Assembly (NCBI RefSeq): GCF_029989365.1 | Contig: NZ_JAPRAQ010000006.1 | Coordinates: forward strand, 186,001 to 250,000 | Direction of reading: 5' to 3' | DNA: 64,000 bases | DNA from: Bradyrhizobium sp. Arg816 | GTDB taxonomy: Bacteria; Pseudomonadota; Alphaproteobacteria; Rhizobiales; Xanthobacteraceae | Part shown: positions 32,273 through 40,995 of the stretch, one piece after another | Position numbering within the stretch: the stretch's first letter is position 1 | Layout of the letters: each line of letters opens with the position of its first letter | Notes under the pieces: generated by a model | What the model was told of the DNA's origin: nothing | Database searches by the model: none | The model's input: the letters and a program-made list of their open reading frames with translations, nothing else | Program-made: the position numbers and the translations under genes

Positions 32273-33154
32273 CTAGCGCTTAGCTCGCTTTTTCGTGACC
32301 TTTTTTGCGGCCTTTTTGGCACCTTTTTTGACAGCCTTCTTGGCGCTCGTTTTGGCTGCCTTTTTGACCGTTTTCTTGGCCGTTTTATTGGCCGCCTTCT
32401 TGGTGCCCTTCACGGCCTTCTTGGCGGCCTTCTTAGCGGATTTGGCCGCCTTTTTGGCCGTTTTCGCCGGCTTTTTGGCTGTCTTGGCCTTCTTGGCACC
32501 TTTTTTGGCGGGCGCCGACTTGGCCGCGCTGCGCGCATGGGCCTTGCCATGCGACTTGGGTTCGACCGCGCCGAGCGCCAGGAGCTGGCGATGAATGGCG
32601 CGGGTGACCTCGTCGATGGCCATCATGCCGTCGATGGTCGAGAGCTTCCGCCGCTCGGAATAGTAGTGAATCAGCGGTTCCGTCTGGCTGCGGTAGCTGG
32701 CTAACCGCTTGGTCAGGACCTCCGGGGTGTCGTCGACGCGGACCTCCTCCCCGCGCTCCCGCATCTGGGCGACGCGGGTCTCGACGCGACTCAGCAGCGC
32801 GCTCTCGTTGACGCGGAGCTCGACCACGGCGTCGAGCTTGAGATGCTTGTGCTTGAGCAGCTCATCCAGCGCCTCGGCCTGCGGCACGGTGCGCGGGAAG
32901 CCGTCGAGGATGAAACCGTTCTTGGCGTCCGGCTGGTCGATGCGGTCGGAGATGATTCCCACCACGATCTCGTCGGGCACGAGGCCGCCGCTGGCCATGA
33001 TCTCCTTGGCCTTCAGCCCGACCGGCGTTCCCGCCGCAACGGCCGCGCGCAGCATCTCGCCGGTCGAGAGCTGGACGATGCCATAGCGCTGCACCAGCAG
33101 CTGCGCCTGGGTCCCCTTGCCCGACCCCGGCGGTCCCAGAAGTATAATTCTCAT
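32273..33154 (-). CDS. adk: Adenylate kinase with histone H1-like Lys/Ala tail
   Basis: A 293-residue protein. Residues 1-196 are a complete adenylate kinase (AMP + ATP to 2 ADP): P-loop GPPGSGKGT (7-15), FILDGFPRT (82-90) and a short LID without zinc cysteines. Residues 197-293 are an added tail of repeated KKAAKK, KTAKK and VKK units, almost only Lys, Ala and Thr, like the C-terminal domain of histone H1 or bacterial HU/HctB-like proteins. Typical short-form Adk ends near residue 195. The tail begins with VEPKSHGK. It lies between secY and rpsM as in other alphaproteobacteria. The tail may bind nucleic acid or ribosomes; this is inference. Confidence 0.95.
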   Translation of the reverse strand: MRIILLGPPGSGKGTQAQLLVQRYGIVQLSTGEMLRAAVAAGTPVGLKAKEIMASGGLVPDEIVVGIISDRIDQPDAKNGFILDGFPRTVPQAEALDELLKHKHLKLDAVVELRVNESALLSRVETRVAQMRERGEEVRVDDTPEVLTKRLASYRSQTEPLIHYYSERRKLSTIDGMMAIDEVTRAIHRQLLALGAVEPKSHGKAHARSAAKSAPAKKGAKKAKTAKKPAKTAKKAAKSAKKAAKKAVKGTKKAANKTAKKTVKKAAKTSAKKAVKKGAKKAAKKVTKKRAKR

Positions 33155-33252
33155 CGGCGTACGCCCCCCGGATTGGTGAGCGATACGTCGCGCACCTGTG
33201 TTTGAAGTGTGATGACAGTGCAAATCATAATCGGCGCCGCACCGCTACCCAT

Positions 33253-33282
33253 ATCATAGGGGAGCAAATGCCAGGACGCCAA
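33253..33282 (-). promoter_or_regulatory. Candidate promoter upstream of adk
   Basis: On the minus strand, TTGGCG and TATGAT are separated by 18 bp, about 100 bp before the adk start and within the 276-bp secY-adk gap. It is a moderate sigma70-type match. Confidence 0.35.
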
Positions 33283-33367
33283 GAAGGCCTTTGAAATCAG
33301 TGATTGCGTCGCAGGGAGAGCAGCTCTGCCGATGTCTTGGAATGGCTGACTGGTCGCCTCGGCGGGC

Positions 33368-33413
33368 GCCGCGCGTTGCTCGCGCGGCGAATCGGCGGCG
33401 CTGTCGCGCCGCC
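33368..33413 (-). promoter_or_regulatory. Two adjacent GC-rich hairpins in the secY-adk gap
   Basis: GCCGCGCG/CGCGCGGC with a 5-nt loop (33368-33388) and GGCGGCGC/GCGCCGCC with a 4-nt loop (33394-33413), both perfect 8-bp stems, lie just after the secY stop. Attenuation or transcript processing is possible; neither has a U-tract on the minus strand. Confidence 0.55.
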
Positions 33414-33430
33414 TTTAGAGAGCCCCGCGC

Positions 33431-34762
33431 TTAGCGGCGGCGGCCGCGCAGCTTCGACTTCCGGATCAGGCCTTCATACTGATGCGCCAGCAGATAGCCC
33501 TGCACCTGCGCCACCGTGTCCATGGTGACGCTGACGACGATCAACAGCGAGGTGCCGCCGAAGTAGAACGGCACCGAGGCGTAGGAGATCAGGATTTCCG
33601 GGATCAAGCAGACGATCGCCAGATAAACAGCGCCGAGCACGGTGATGCGCGACAGCACATAGTCGATATATTCCGCGGTGCGCTCGCCCGGACGGATGCC
33701 CGGAATGAAGCCGCCGTGCTTCTTCAGATTGTCCGCGGTCTCGGTCGGGTTGAACACAATCGCGGTGTAGAAGAACGCGAAGAACACGATCAGCGCGAGA
33801 TACATGATCAGGAACAGCGGACGGCCGTGGCCGAGCTGCGTCGTGATCCACTGGAACCATTCCGGCCCGCTGCCCGCGTTGAAGTTGGCAACCGTGGTCG
33901 GCAGCAGCAGCAGCGAGGACGCGAAGATCGGCGGGATCACGCCCGAGGTGTTGAGCTTGAGCGGCAGATGCGAGGACTGGCCCTCGAACATCTTGTTGCC
34001 GACCTGGCGCTTCGGATACTGGATCAGCAGCCGGCGCTGGGCGCGCTCCATGAACACGATGAAGGCGATCACGGCGACCGCCATGATGATGACGACCAGG
34101 ATCAGGCCGGTCGACATGGCGCCCTGACGGCCGAGCTCGAGCATGTTGGCGAGCGCCGCGGGCAGCTCGGCGACGATACCGGAGAGAATGATCAGCGAGA
34201 TGCCGTTGCCGATGCCGCGCGAGGTGATCTGCTCACCCAGCCACATCAGGAACATGGTGCCGCCGGTCAGCGTGATCGCCGTGGACAGACGGAAGAACAT
34301 GCCGGGGTCGCTGACGACGTTGCCGGCGCCTTCGAGGCCCACCGCGATGCCGTAGGACTGGAACGCGGCCAGGATCACGGTGAGATAGCGGGTGTACTGG
34401 TTCAGCAGCTTGCGGCCGGACTCACCTTCCTTCTTCAGCGCCTCGAGCTGCGGCGAGACGGTGGTGAGGAGCTGGATGATGATCGAGGCCGAGATATACG
34501 GCATGATGTTCAGCGCGAAGATCGCCATGCGGTGGATACCGCCGCCGGCGAACATGTTGAACATGCCGAGGATGCCGCCCGCCTGGGAGCGGAACACCTG
34601 TTCCCAGATGTTGGGATCGATGCCGGGCAACGGGATATAGGTCCCGAGCCGATAAACGAGCAGCGCACCCAGGGTGAACCAGATGCGCTTCTTCAGTTCG
34701 TCAGCCTTGGCAAACGCACCGAAATTGAGATTGGCTGCCAGTTGTTCCGCTGCAGAGGCCAT
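33431..34762 (-). CDS. secY: Preprotein translocase subunit SecY
   Basis: A 443-residue ten-helix channel subunit of the Sec translocon. The start MASAAEQLAANLNFGAFAKADELKKRIWFTLGALLVYRLGTYIPLPGID and the cytoplasmic loop RRLLIQYPKR are typical; the C-terminus RGRRR is basic, as usual. It sits between rplO (148 bp) and adk (276 bp), both gaps long and structured. The whole length is normal. Confidence 0.98.
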   Translation of the reverse strand: MASAAEQLAANLNFGAFAKADELKKRIWFTLGALLVYRLGTYIPLPGIDPNIWEQVFRSQAGGILGMFNMFAGGGIHRMAIFALNIMPYISASIIIQLLTTVSPQLEALKKEGESGRKLLNQYTRYLTVILAAFQSYGIAVGLEGAGNVVSDPGMFFRLSTAITLTGGTMFLMWLGEQITSRGIGNGISLIILSGIVAELPAALANMLELGRQGAMSTGLILVVIIMAVAVIAFIVFMERAQRRLLIQYPKRQVGNKMFEGQSSHLPLKLNTSGVIPPIFASSLLLLPTTVANFNAGSGPEWFQWITTQLGHGRPLFLIMYLALIVFFAFFYTAIVFNPTETADNLKKHGGFIPGIRPGERTAEYIDYVLSRITVLGAVYLAIVCLIPEILISYASVPFYFGGTSLLIVVSVTMDTVAQVQGYLLAHQYEGLIRKSKLRGRRR

Positions 34763-34878
34763 CTTGGACTTTCTCCCGCCGCCTATTGCGCCGTCATGCC
34801 CGCGGCCGGGCTACTCTAGCGGACGCCGGACATTATCTGGGGCTCGGCTTCGATAAGTCCACGTCCCACACGCGTAAA

Positions 34879-34897
34879 GGCCCGCGAGCCGCGGGCC
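34879..34897 (-). terminator. Terminator-like hairpin between rplO and secY
   Basis: Perfect 8-bp stem GGCCCGCG/CGCGGGCC with a 3-nt loop, followed by TTTACG on the transcript strand, 13 bp after the rplO stop. It is probably an attenuator rather than a full stop, because secY must be transcribed. Confidence 0.55.
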
Positions 34898-34910
34898 AAT
34901 GACGCAGTTG

Positions 34911-35396
34911 TTACGCCGCCTCGCCTTCTTCCTTGGCAGGGGCGAGGATCTTCACCGAGCCGCCGGCCTTCTCGACCGCCGCAATCGCGGTCTTCGTGGC
35001 GCCGTGCACTTCGATGTTGAGCTTGGACTTGAGCTCGCCGCGGCCGAGCAGCCGCACGCCGGCCTTGGCGCGGCGCAGCACGCCGCCCTTCACCAGGGCC
35101 TCGACGTTCACGACGCTGCCGGCGTCGATCTTCTTGGCATCGACCGCTTCCTGGAGCCGGTCGAGATTGATCTCGGCGAACTCGACGCGGAAGATGTTGT
35201 TGAAGCCGCGCTTCGGCAGACGGCGATGCATCGGCATCTGGCCGCCTTCGAAACCCTTGATGCGCACGCCCGAACGCGCGGTCTGGCCCTTGCCGCCGCG
35301 GCCGGACTGCTTGCCCTTGCCCGAACCAATGCCACGGCCGACGCGCATACGCTTCTTGCGCGAGCCGGCGTTGTCGGCGATATCGCTGAGCTTCAT
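34911..35396 (-). CDS. rplO: 50S ribosomal protein L15
   Basis: A 161-residue L15. The N-terminus KKRMRVGRGIGSGKGKQSGRGGKGQTARSGVRIKGFEGGQMPMHRRLPKRGF is the conserved Gly/Arg-rich rRNA-binding part. It follows rpmD by 75 bp, a gap taken up by a Rhizobiales repeat, and precedes secY. Confidence 0.98.
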   Translation of the reverse strand: MKLSDIADNAGSRKKRMRVGRGIGSGKGKQSGRGGKGQTARSGVRIKGFEGGQMPMHRRLPKRGFNNIFRVEFAEINLDRLQEAVDAKKIDAGSVVNVEALVKGGVLRRAKAGVRLLGRGELKSKLNIEVHGATKTAIAAVEKAGGSVKILAPAKEEGEAA

Positions 35397-35416
35397 CGCC
35401 CTGCTCCTTGTTTCTT

Positions 35417-35465
35417 GCGCATGATCTTCACCGAAAACGGGTGCCCGCTGTTCGGGATCCTGCGC
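35417..35465. repeat. Rhizobiales palindromic repeat inside the spc operon
   Basis: The element GCGCATGATCTTCACCGAAA continues CGGGTGCCCGCTGTTCGGGA to TCCTGCGC. Its ends are inverted (GCGCATGATC against GGATCCTGCGC), matching a well-known dispersed Rhizobiales palindrome. It sits between rpmD and rplO on their common transcript. Confidence 0.75.
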
Positions 35466-35471
35466 CTTTGC

Positions 35472-35666
35472 TTACTTCTCGTCGACGATGCGAACGAGAT
35501 GGTGAACCTTCTCGATCATGCCACGAACCGCCGGGGTATCCGGCAGTTCGCTGGTGCGGCCGATCTTGTTGAGCTTGAGCCCGATCAGCGTCGAACGCTG
35601 CGAGTGATGGCGGCGGATCGCGCTGCCGGTCTGCTCGAGCTTGATCGTCTTTGCGGCCTTGGCCAT
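35472..35666 (-). CDS. rpmD: 50S ribosomal protein L30
   Basis: A 64-residue L30: KTIKLEQTGSAIRRHHSQRSTLIGLKLNKIGRTSELPDTPAVRGMIEKVHHLV has the conserved LKLNK and DTPAVRGMI blocks. It is placed 25 bp after rpsE. Length is normal. Confidence 0.97.
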   Translation of the reverse strand: MAKAAKTIKLEQTGSAIRRHHSQRSTLIGLKLNKIGRTSELPDTPAVRGMIEKVHHLVRIVDEK

Positions 35667-35691
35667 GGGAGTCTACTCCGAAAAGCTTCCG

Positions 35692-36282
35692 TTAGTCGGC
35701 AGCCGCCTCGGCATCACCGCCGATACGGCGGGACTGGAGGGTGGACACCTTGATATTGCGGCGGGCTGCGACCGAACGCGGCGAATCCTGATGCTTCAGC
35801 GCGTCGAAGGTTGCGCGAACCATGTTGTAGGGGTTCGACGAGCCGATCGACTTCGCGACCACGTCCTGGACGCCGAGCGTCTCGAACACGGCGCGCATCG
35901 GACCGCCGGCGATGATGCCGGTACCGGCCGGGGCTGCACGCAGGTAGACACGGCCCGCGCCATGACGGCCGGCGATGTCGTGATGAAGCGTGCGGCCCTC
36001 GCGCAGCGAGACGCGGGTCAGGTTGCGCTTGGCGGACTCAGTTGCCTTGCGGATCGCCTCGGGCACTTCGCGCGCCTTGCCGTGACCGAAGCCGGCGCGG
36101 CCCTTCTGGTCGCCGATCACGACCAGCGCTGCGAAACCGAAGCGCTTGCCGCCCTTGACGACCTTTGCCACGCGATTGATGTGGACGAGCTTGTCGACGA
36201 ACTCGCTGTCGCGCTCCTCCCGGCGTTCACGTCCGCCGCCGCCGCGTTGATCGCGTCCACCACGTTGTTCGCGTTCTGCCAT
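35692..36282 (-). CDS. rpsE: 30S ribosomal protein S5
   Basis: A 196-residue S5 that helps translational accuracy and mRNA unwinding. The N-terminal extension is Arg/Gly/Glu-rich (residues 1-25), then FVDKLVHINRVAKVVKGGKRFGFAALVVIGDQKGRAGFGHGKAREVPEAIRKA, the double-stranded RNA-binding domain, and the C-terminal domain with GSSNPYNMVRATFDAL. The extension is common in Rhizobiales. Confidence 0.98.
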   Translation of the reverse strand: MAEREQRGGRDQRGGGGRERREERDSEFVDKLVHINRVAKVVKGGKRFGFAALVVIGDQKGRAGFGHGKAREVPEAIRKATESAKRNLTRVSLREGRTLHHDIAGRHGAGRVYLRAAPAGTGIIAGGPMRAVFETLGVQDVVAKSIGSSNPYNMVRATFDALKHQDSPRSVAARRNIKVSTLQSRRIGGDAEAAAD

Positions 36283-36326
36283 TTTTCCAATCCTTCAGAG
36301 GCTTGCGCCTCAATCCTCAAATTCTG

Positions 36327-36689
36327 TTAGAAGCTCAGCCCGCTCTCACGCGCAGCGTCGGCCAGTGCCTTGACGCGCCCGTGGTAGAGGTAGCTGCCGC
36401 GATCGAACACGACTTCCTTGACGCCCTTCTCGGCGGCGCGCTCGGCCAGCAGCTTGCCGACCGCCTTCGCCGCATCGATGTCGGCGCCGGTCTTGCCGCC
36501 GTCGCGCATCGACTTCTCGAGCGACGAGGCAGAGGCCAGCGTCTCGCCCTTCAGGTCGTCGATGACCTGGGCGTAGATGTGCTTGGACGAGCGGAACACC
36601 GACAGACGCGGACGACCGCCACCGGAGCGGCGCAGCTTCAGCCGCACACTCCGCTTGCGCCGGGCATTGGTAACCTTGGCTTTGGACAT
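36327..36689 (-). CDS. rplR: 50S ribosomal protein L18
   Basis: A 120-residue 5S rRNA-binding protein with RLSVFRSSKHIYAQVIDDLKGETLASASS and the end VVFDRGSYLYHGRVKALADAARESGLSF. It lies 11 bp after rplF and 44 bp before rpsE. Normal length. Confidence 0.98.
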   Translation of the reverse strand: MSKAKVTNARRKRSVRLKLRRSGGGRPRLSVFRSSKHIYAQVIDDLKGETLASASSLEKSMRDGGKTGADIDAAKAVGKLLAERAAEKGVKEVVFDRGSYLYHGRVKALADAARESGLSF

Positions 36690-36700
36690 GACCGGCTCCG

Positions 36701-37234
36701 TTACTTCTTCTTGCCTTCCTTGCGGAAGATGAATTCGCCAACATACTTCACGCCCTTGCCCTTGTAGGGCTCCGGCGGACGATAGGAGCGAATCTCGGCG
36801 GCGACCTGGCCGACACGCTGGATGTCGCTGCCGGTCACCGTGATCTCAGTCGGCTTCGGCACGGTGATCGTGATCCCTTCCGGGATCGCGTAGACCACGT
36901 CGTGGCTGTAACCGAGCGCGAGCTGCAGGTTCTTGCCCTGCATCGCGGCGCGGTAACCGACGCCGGTGATTTCGAGCTTCTTCTCGAAGCCCTTGGTGAC
37001 GCCTTCGACCAGATTCGCGACCTGGGCGCGAGCGGTACCGTACAGCGCCCGCGCGCGATTGGTCTCGACCCGCGGGTTCACCTTGACCTGGCCGTTCTCG
37101 AGCTTCACCTCGACGTCGTTATGGACGACGAACTGAAGCTGGCCCTTGGGCCCCTTCATCTTGACGGTCTGCCCATCGACGGTCGCGGTCACACCCGACG
37201 GAACCGCCACAGGCCTTTTGCCAACACGTGACAT
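36701..37234 (-). CDS. rplF: 50S ribosomal protein L6
   Basis: A 177-residue L6 made of two similar domains; MSRVGKRPVAVPSGVTATVDGQTVKMKGPKGQL starts the first, and PEPYKGKGVKYVGEFIFRKEGKKK is the conserved end near the sarcin-ricin loop contact. It follows rpsH by 16 bp. Confidence 0.98.
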   Translation of the reverse strand: MSRVGKRPVAVPSGVTATVDGQTVKMKGPKGQLQFVVHNDVEVKLENGQVKVNPRVETNRARALYGTARAQVANLVEGVTKGFEKKLEITGVGYRAAMQGKNLQLALGYSHDVVYAIPEGITITVPKPTEITVTGSDIQRVGQVAAEIRSYRPPEPYKGKGVKYVGEFIFRKEGKKK

Positions 37235-37250
37235 GGATCAACAATCCTTC

Positions 37251-37649
37251 TCAGAACACCGTGAAGAGAACTTCACCGCCCACATTCGCTTCGCGCGCGC
37301 TGTGGTCGGCCATGATCCCCTTCGGCGTCGACAACACCGAAATGCCGAGCCCGTTGTTGACCCGCGGCAGAGCCTTCACCGAGGCGTAAACACGACGCCC
37401 GGGCTTGGAGACTCGTTCGATCTCGCGGATGACGGGCTCGCCGTCGAAATACTTCAGCTCGATCTCGATCTCGCTGCGGCCCGAGGAGTGCTCGAGCGTG
37501 GCGTAACCACGGATGTAGCCCTCGGTCTTCAGGACCTCGAGCACGTTCTCGCGCATCTTCGAACCAGGCGTGGAGACCTTGCTCTTGGAACGCATCTGCG
37601 CGTTGCGGATACGGGTGATCAGATCGCTGATTGGATCGTGCGTAGACAT
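37251..37649 (-). CDS. rpsH: 30S ribosomal protein S8
   Basis: A 132-residue S8 with MSTHDPISDLITRIRNAQMRSKSKVSTPGSKMRENVLEVLKTEGYI and the end GLGISVLSTPKGIMADHSAREANVGGEVLFTVF. In E. coli S8 represses the spc operon at rplE mRNA; a matching structure was not identified here. Confidence 0.98.
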   Translation of the reverse strand: MSTHDPISDLITRIRNAQMRSKSKVSTPGSKMRENVLEVLKTEGYIRGYATLEHSSGRSEIEIELKYFDGEPVIREIERVSKPGRRVYASVKALPRVNNGLGISVLSTPKGIMADHSAREANVGGEVLFTVF

Positions 37650-37663
37650 CTAAACGACCCTCC

Positions 37664-37969
37664 TTACCAGCTGGACTTCACGAGGCCCGGGACCATGCCC
37701 TTGGAGCCAAGGTCGCGCAGCGCGATACGGGACAGCTTGTTCTTGCGGTAGTTCGAGCGCGGGCGGCCCGACAGCTCGCAACGCAGACGGATGCGGGTCG
37801 CCGACGAATTGCGCGGCATTTCCGCAAGCTTCAGGGTCGCGGCGAACCGCTCCTCCATCGGCAGCGTCTTGTCGGCGATGATCGCCTTCAACCGCTCGCG
37901 CTTCGGGGCGGCGTTCTTCACCATCCGCTTGCGCCGGTTGTTCTTCTCGACTGAACTCTTCTTTGCCAT
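37664..37969 (-). CDS. rpsN: 30S ribosomal protein S14 (zinc-free type)
   Basis: A 101-residue long-form S14 without the CxxC zinc pairs: MAKKSSVEKNNRRKRMVKNAAPKRERLKAI and CELSGRPRSNYRKNKLSRIALRDLGSKGMVPGLVKSSW. This is the C-minus form usual in proteobacteria. It lies 14 bp before rpsH. Confidence 0.98.
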   Translation of the reverse strand: MAKKSSVEKNNRRKRMVKNAAPKRERLKAIIADKTLPMEERFAATLKLAEMPRNSSATRIRLRCELSGRPRSNYRKNKLSRIALRDLGSKGMVPGLVKSSW

Positions 37970-38015
37970 GCTTGGCTCCTGGGTATCCGCGTTTGAGAGG
38001 CTTTAGGTCAGCGTC

Positions 38016-38573
38016 TCACTGCCGGAACGGGAAATTGAAAGCGGTCAACAAGGCCCTCGCCTCTTCGTCGGTCTTGGCCGTGGTGCAGACGGTGATGTCC
38101 ATACCGCGGGCTTCCGTGACCTTGTCGAAGTCGATCTCGGGGAAAATGATGTGCTCCTTGATGCCGAGCGAGTAGTTGCCGCGGCCGTCAAAGCTCTTCG
38201 GGTTCAGGCCGCGGAAGTCGCGGACGCGCGGCAGCGCGACCGTCACCAGGCGATCGATGAACTCGTACATGCGGGCCTTGCGCAGCGTGACCTTGCAGCC
38301 GATCGGCTGGTTTTCACGCAGCTTGAAGGTCGCGATCGCGATACGCGAATAGGTCACGATCGCCTTCTGGCCGGCGATCTGGGTCAGCTCGGCAGCGGCG
38401 GTCTCGGCCTTCTTGCGGTCGTTGACGGAATCGCCAACGCCCATGTTCAGCACGACCTTGTCCAGGCGCGGAACCTGCATGACGTTCTCATAACCGAACT
38501 TCTCGGTCATGGAGGTGCGGATCTTCGCGTCGTATTCCGCGCGCAGGCGCGGCGTGTAAGCGGCCTCAGCCAT
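38016..38573 (-). CDS. rplE: 50S ribosomal protein L5
   Basis: A 185-residue 5S rRNA-binding protein: YTPRLRAEYDAKIRTSMTEKFGYENVMQVPRLDKVVLNMGVGDSVND is the family start, followed by RDFRGLNPKSFDGRGNYSLGIKEHIIFPEIDFDK. The ATG at 38573 lies eight bases inside the end of rplX, so translation is coupled. The longer open frame upstream is rplX out of frame. Confidence 0.97.
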   Translation of the reverse strand: MAEAAYTPRLRAEYDAKIRTSMTEKFGYENVMQVPRLDKVVLNMGVGDSVNDRKKAETAAAELTQIAGQKAIVTYSRIAIATFKLRENQPIGCKVTLRKARMYEFIDRLVTVALPRVRDFRGLNPKSFDGRGNYSLGIKEHIIFPEIDFDKVTEARGMDITVCTTAKTDEEARALLTAFNFPFRQ

Positions 38574-38880
38574 CGATCTCAGCTCCCGAGCTCTTGGCGA
38601 TGCGGACCTTCTTGCCGTCCGCCAGAATCTTGAATCCGACGCGGGTCGGCTTTCCGTCCTTGCCGACATACGCGATGTTGGACAGTTGGATCGGCGACTC
38701 CTTCGAGATGATGCCGCCCTCCTGGGCCTGCGTCTGCTTCTGGTGACGCTTGACCATGTTGATGCCGCGCACGAGCGCCGTGCCGGCGGCGGGGCGCACT
38801 TCGAACACTTCGCCGGTGCGGCCCTTGTCGCGACCGGTCAGCACGACGACCTTGTCGCCCTTGCGGATCTTCGCAGCCAT
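38566..38880 (-). CDS. rplX: 50S ribosomal protein L24
   Basis: A 104-residue assembly-initiator protein with the KOW motif IRKGDKVVVLTGRDKGRTGEVFEV at the N-terminus. Its ATG overlaps the rplN stop by one base (TGATG), and its end overlaps the rplE start by eight bases, so the three are tightly coupled. Confidence 0.98.
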   Translation of the reverse strand: MAAKIRKGDKVVVLTGRDKGRTGEVFEVRPAAGTALVRGINMVKRHQKQTQAQEGGIISKESPIQLSNIAYVGKDGKPTRVGFKILADGKKVRIAKSSGAEIDG

Positions 38881-39248
38881 CACAGCACCTCCGGCGCGAG
38901 CGAGATGATCTTCATGTGGTTCTTGGCGCGCAGCTCGCGCGGCACGGGCCCGAAGATACGGGTGCCGACCGGCTCGGACTGGTTGTTGATCAGGACGGCG
39001 GCGTTGCGGTCGAAGCGGATGACCGAACCGTCGGCGCGGCGGATGTCCTTGCGGACGCGCACCACGACGGCCTTCATCACGTCGCCCTTCTTCACCTTGC
39101 CACGCGGAATCGCTTCCTTGATCGAGACGACGATGATGTCGCCGATCGTGGCGTAGCGGCGCTTGGAGCCCCCGAGCACCTTGATACACATGACACGGCG
39201 TGCGCCAGAATTATCGGCCACGTCGAGGTTGGTCTGCATCTGAATCAT
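38880..39248 (-). CDS. rplN: 50S ribosomal protein L14
   Basis: A 122-residue L14: MIQMQTNLDVADNSGARRVMCIKVLGGSKRRYATIGDIIVVSIKEAIPRGKVKKGDVMKAVVVR is complete and conserved, as is the end PVPRELRAKNHMKIISLAPEVL. It follows rpsQ by 83 bp, the largest gap inside the S10/spc boundary, which is the usual operon border in E. coli. Confidence 0.98.
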   Translation of the reverse strand: MIQMQTNLDVADNSGARRVMCIKVLGGSKRRYATIGDIIVVSIKEAIPRGKVKKGDVMKAVVVRVRKDIRRADGSVIRFDRNAAVLINNQSEPVGTRIFGPVPRELRAKNHMKIISLAPEVL

Positions 39249-39331
39249 TGATGCACCTCGTCCTCTTCTCTTTGCGCCAGCCCAGCCGGCGCTCAACATT
39301 TCCCTGAAGTCAGTCGGCTAAAGCCAACAGA

Positions 39332-39580
39332 TCAGGCGCTTTTCTTGTGCTCGCCCCGGATCACGACCCAGCGCTTCAACTTCGAAATCGGCTTCGATTC
39401 CTCGATCCACACCATGTCGCCCGGCTTGAACTCGTTGCTCTCGTCGTGCGCGTGGTAGTTCTTCGAACGGCGGATCGTCTTCTTGTAGATCGGGTGCGTG
39501 AAGCGGCGATCAACGCGCACCACGATGGTCTTGGCTTGCTTGTCGCTGACGACCACGCCCTGCAAAGTACGTTTCGGCAT
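39332..39580 (-). CDS. rpsQ: 30S ribosomal protein S17
   Basis: An 82-residue OB-fold S17: MPKRTLQGVVVSDKQAKTIVVRVDRRFTHPIYKKTIRRSKNYHAHDE. The start is the ATG 13 bp after rpmC; the longer frame is a shadow of rpmC. Normal length. Confidence 0.97.
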   Translation of the reverse strand: MPKRTLQGVVVSDKQAKTIVVRVDRRFTHPIYKKTIRRSKNYHAHDESNEFKPGDMVWIEESKPISKLKRWVVIRGEHKKSA

Positions 39581-39593
39581 CTTCGTAAGCCTC

Positions 39594-39800
39594 TTACTTC
39601 TTCTTCGCGCGCTTTTGCGCGGCGACGGTCTTGATCCGGGCGATGTCACGGCGAGCCTCGCGCAGGCGCGAGGTATTCTCGAGCTGCCCGGTGGCGCGCT
39701 GGAAGCGCAGGTTGAAGCGCTCCTTCTTCAGGTTCAGGATGGCATCATCCTGCTGATCGGGGCTCATCGCGCGGATGTCTTCGATCTTCATCTGTGCCAT
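39594..39800 (-). CDS. rpmC: 50S ribosomal protein L29
   Basis: A 68-residue helical L29 (MAQMKIEDIRAMSPDQQDDAILNLKKERFNLRFQRATGQLENTSRLREARRDIARIKTV). The ATG at 39800 is chosen because GGAG is well spaced from it; another ATG two codons earlier would overlap the rplP stop with a poorly spaced site. Confidence 0.95.
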   Translation of the reverse strand: MAQMKIEDIRAMSPDQQDDAILNLKKERFNLRFQRATGQLENTSRLREARRDIARIKTVAAQKRAKKK

Positions 39801-39805
39801 GGCCA

Positions 39806-40219
39806 TTACTCCGCAATGCGCTCGACGAAGCGCGTCTTGATCGGCAGCTTGGCGGCCGCCAGGGTCAGCGCCTCACGTGCCGTCTGGGTGTTGACGCCGT
39901 CGATCTCGAACAGCACCCGGCCTGGCTTGACGCGAGCGACCCACAATTCCGGCGCGCCCTTGCCGGAGCCCATGCGGACTTCGGCCGGCTTCTTCGACAC
40001 CGGAACGTCGGGGAACACGCGGATCCAGACGCGGCCGGCACGCTTCATATGGCGGGTCAGCGCGCGGCGAGCGGCTTCGATCTGGCGCGCGGTGACGCGC
40101 TCAGGCTCGGTCGCCTTCAGGCCGAACTGGCCGAAGGCCAACGTCGCACCCGAAGACGCAACGCCGTGGATACGGCCCTTATGCGCCTTCCGGAACTTCG
40201 TTTTCTTAGGTTGCATCAT
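39806..40219 (-). CDS. rplP: 50S ribosomal protein L16
   Basis: A 137-residue L16 with MMQPKKTKFRKAHKGRIHGVASSGATLAFGQFGLKATEPERVTARQIEAARRALTRHMKRAGRVWIRVFPDVPVSKKPAEVRMGSGKG, the full family signature; it binds near the A-site tRNA. Located 32 bp after rpsC. Confidence 0.98.
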   Translation of the reverse strand: MMQPKKTKFRKAHKGRIHGVASSGATLAFGQFGLKATEPERVTARQIEAARRALTRHMKRAGRVWIRVFPDVPVSKKPAEVRMGSGKGAPELWVARVKPGRVLFEIDGVNTQTAREALTLAAAKLPIKTRFVERIAE

Positions 40220-40251
40220 GGCTTCAAGCCCTCAAATTCTCTGTGCTGGCC

Positions 40252-40977
<726 letters not shown>

Positions 40978-40995
40978 CGTTTTCTCCTGCGACCC

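Noticed and set aside
33304..33528. Plus-strand 74-codon ORF in the secY-adk gap
   Set aside because: Overlaps the secY end and GC-rich hairpins; no supporting motif.
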